Assembly: GCA_964059195.1 (NCBI GenBank)
Contig: CAXKWD010000006.1
Span: 10,842,530-10,906,529, forward strand
Direction: 5' to 3'
Length of the DNA: 64,000 bases
Source of the DNA: Ectobius pallidus
Lineage: Eukaryota > Arthropoda > Insecta > Blattodea > Ectobiidae
The notes below the pieces were generated by a model. It did no database searches and was not told the DNA's origin. It was given only the letters and a program-made list of their open reading frames with translations. The position numbers and the translations under genes are program-made. Below are positions 63,010 through 64,000 of this stretch, piece by piece (positions within the stretch are counted from its first letter, which is position 1; the number at the start of each line of letters is the position of its first letter).

Positions 63010-64000
63010 AAAGTTCCGAGTTGAAGATAACAACTAGATCTTGAAATGAACATTTCTATACATAGAACTTAATGCAAAAAAGAATAATGCTCACTGGATA
63101 TAATTAATCCACAAACGAGCACACGAGAGTTGAGGACATGATTTTTATGGTTAAGTGAGTAGAAAGACAAATGAATATAAGGTGAAATTTAATGGAACTG
63201 ATACTTACACACCAATCTTCTTATCAGTAGTCCGTACGATAGAATTCTTGCCAAAACAACACCTCGCCTGCTAGCTATGCAATCTAACAGCTATATAACC
63301 TTCAGGTTGTCAGGCTGTGCAACTTATGTGTTGCTAGGGCCATGTTTAGCGCCATTGCTTAACTTTTTGGTTCCTATAACACTGGTTACGGTCCCAGACA
63401 AGTTGCTCTGAAGATATCAAGCTCAGCACGGGTGCTGGTTGCTGTGCTATTCAGGCAGTAAGCAGTACTGTACCCATTCCTTAAATTGATTTTGTTAGCA
63501 GGTTCCAGTATCTGTAAAGATAGATAGAGAGTATTAGTGATGCATATTGACAAAAGTTCGGAGTTGAAGATAACAACTAGATGATGAATTTAATATTTCT
63601 AGACATAGGACTTAATGCAAATAACAATAAAGCTCATTAAATATAATTAATCCCCAAACGAGCACACGAGAGTTGAGGACATGATTTTTATGGTTAAGCG
63701 AATAGAAAGACAAATGAATATAAGGTGAAATTTAATGGAACTCATACTTACACACCAATCTTCTTATTAGTAGTCCGTACGATAGAATTCTTGCCAAAAC
63801 AACACTTCGCCTGCTAGCTATGCAATCTAACAGCTATATAACCTTCAGCTTGTCAGGCTGTGCAACCTATGTGTTGCTAGGGCCATGTTTAGCGCCATTG
63901 CTTAACTTTTTGGTTCCTATAACACTGGTTACGGTCCCTAACAAGTTGCTCTGAAGATATCAAGCTCAGCACGGATGCTGGTTGCTGTGCTATGCAGGCA
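63010..64000. repeat. Satellite array 5, about 1.8 monomers (cut by window end)
   Basis: Satellite following L3, matching the first monomers after L1 (30788-31778), including the rare GATGATGAATTTAATATTTC and CTCATTAAATATAATT variants. The array continues beyond the window. Confidence 0.95.

Overview
This window is eukaryotic, AT-rich and repeat-dominated. It looks like arthropod (probably insect) heterochromatin. The evidence is a tRNA-derived SINE with RNA polymerase III boxes and a perfect target-site duplication, a decayed non-LTR retrotransposon reverse-transcriptase tail, a small terminal-inverted-repeat element (MITE), an AAT microsatellite, and a very long satellite array. There is no operon structure, no intact protein-coding gene, no rRNA and no functional tRNA that I can support. 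The species cannot be named from the sequence alone.

Layout. 1-4230 is non-satellite flank: a pyrimidine-rich (+ strand), G-poor stretch to about 2130, an (AAT)n microsatellite (2225-2319), a broken reading frame resembling the start of a MADF DNA-binding domain (2607-2840, minus), a SINE (2921-3237, minus) and about 1 kb of unrecognised sequence. From about 4231 to the end the window is one family of tandem repeat with a ~543-bp monomer, roughly 92 copies in five arrays (4229-24699, 25768-27764, 30788-35129, 37721-59986, 63010-64000). The arrays are separated by one short (24700-25767) and three long (27765-30787, 35130-37720, 59987-63009) copies of the same non-satellite block.

The satellite is organised at several scales. 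At least three monomer subtypes exist. Five-monomer higher-order repeats of 2715 and 2716 bp occur as adjacent near-identical copies (40977-43691/43692-46406 and 53466-56181/56182-58897). An ~8.1-kb segment (9659-17753) is duplicated directly downstream, with one monomer missing at each of two places. A ~7.4-kb composite of satellite plus the ~3-kb non-satellite block recurs at least three times. The ~3-kb block carries about 580 bp of a dead LINE reverse transcriptase tail, a GA/GT-rich simple repeat, and in two of the three copies a 428-bp MITE whose precise empty site is preserved in the third copy.

The numerous 60-145-codon reading frames across the satellite repeat only because the monomer repeats. 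I do not annotate them as genes. The main biological content is genome-structural: a recently expanding satellite that captured and co-amplified a transposon-bearing block. Near-identity between copies means that assembly artefacts must be excluded before fine interpretation. No novel enzymatic or defence system is visible.
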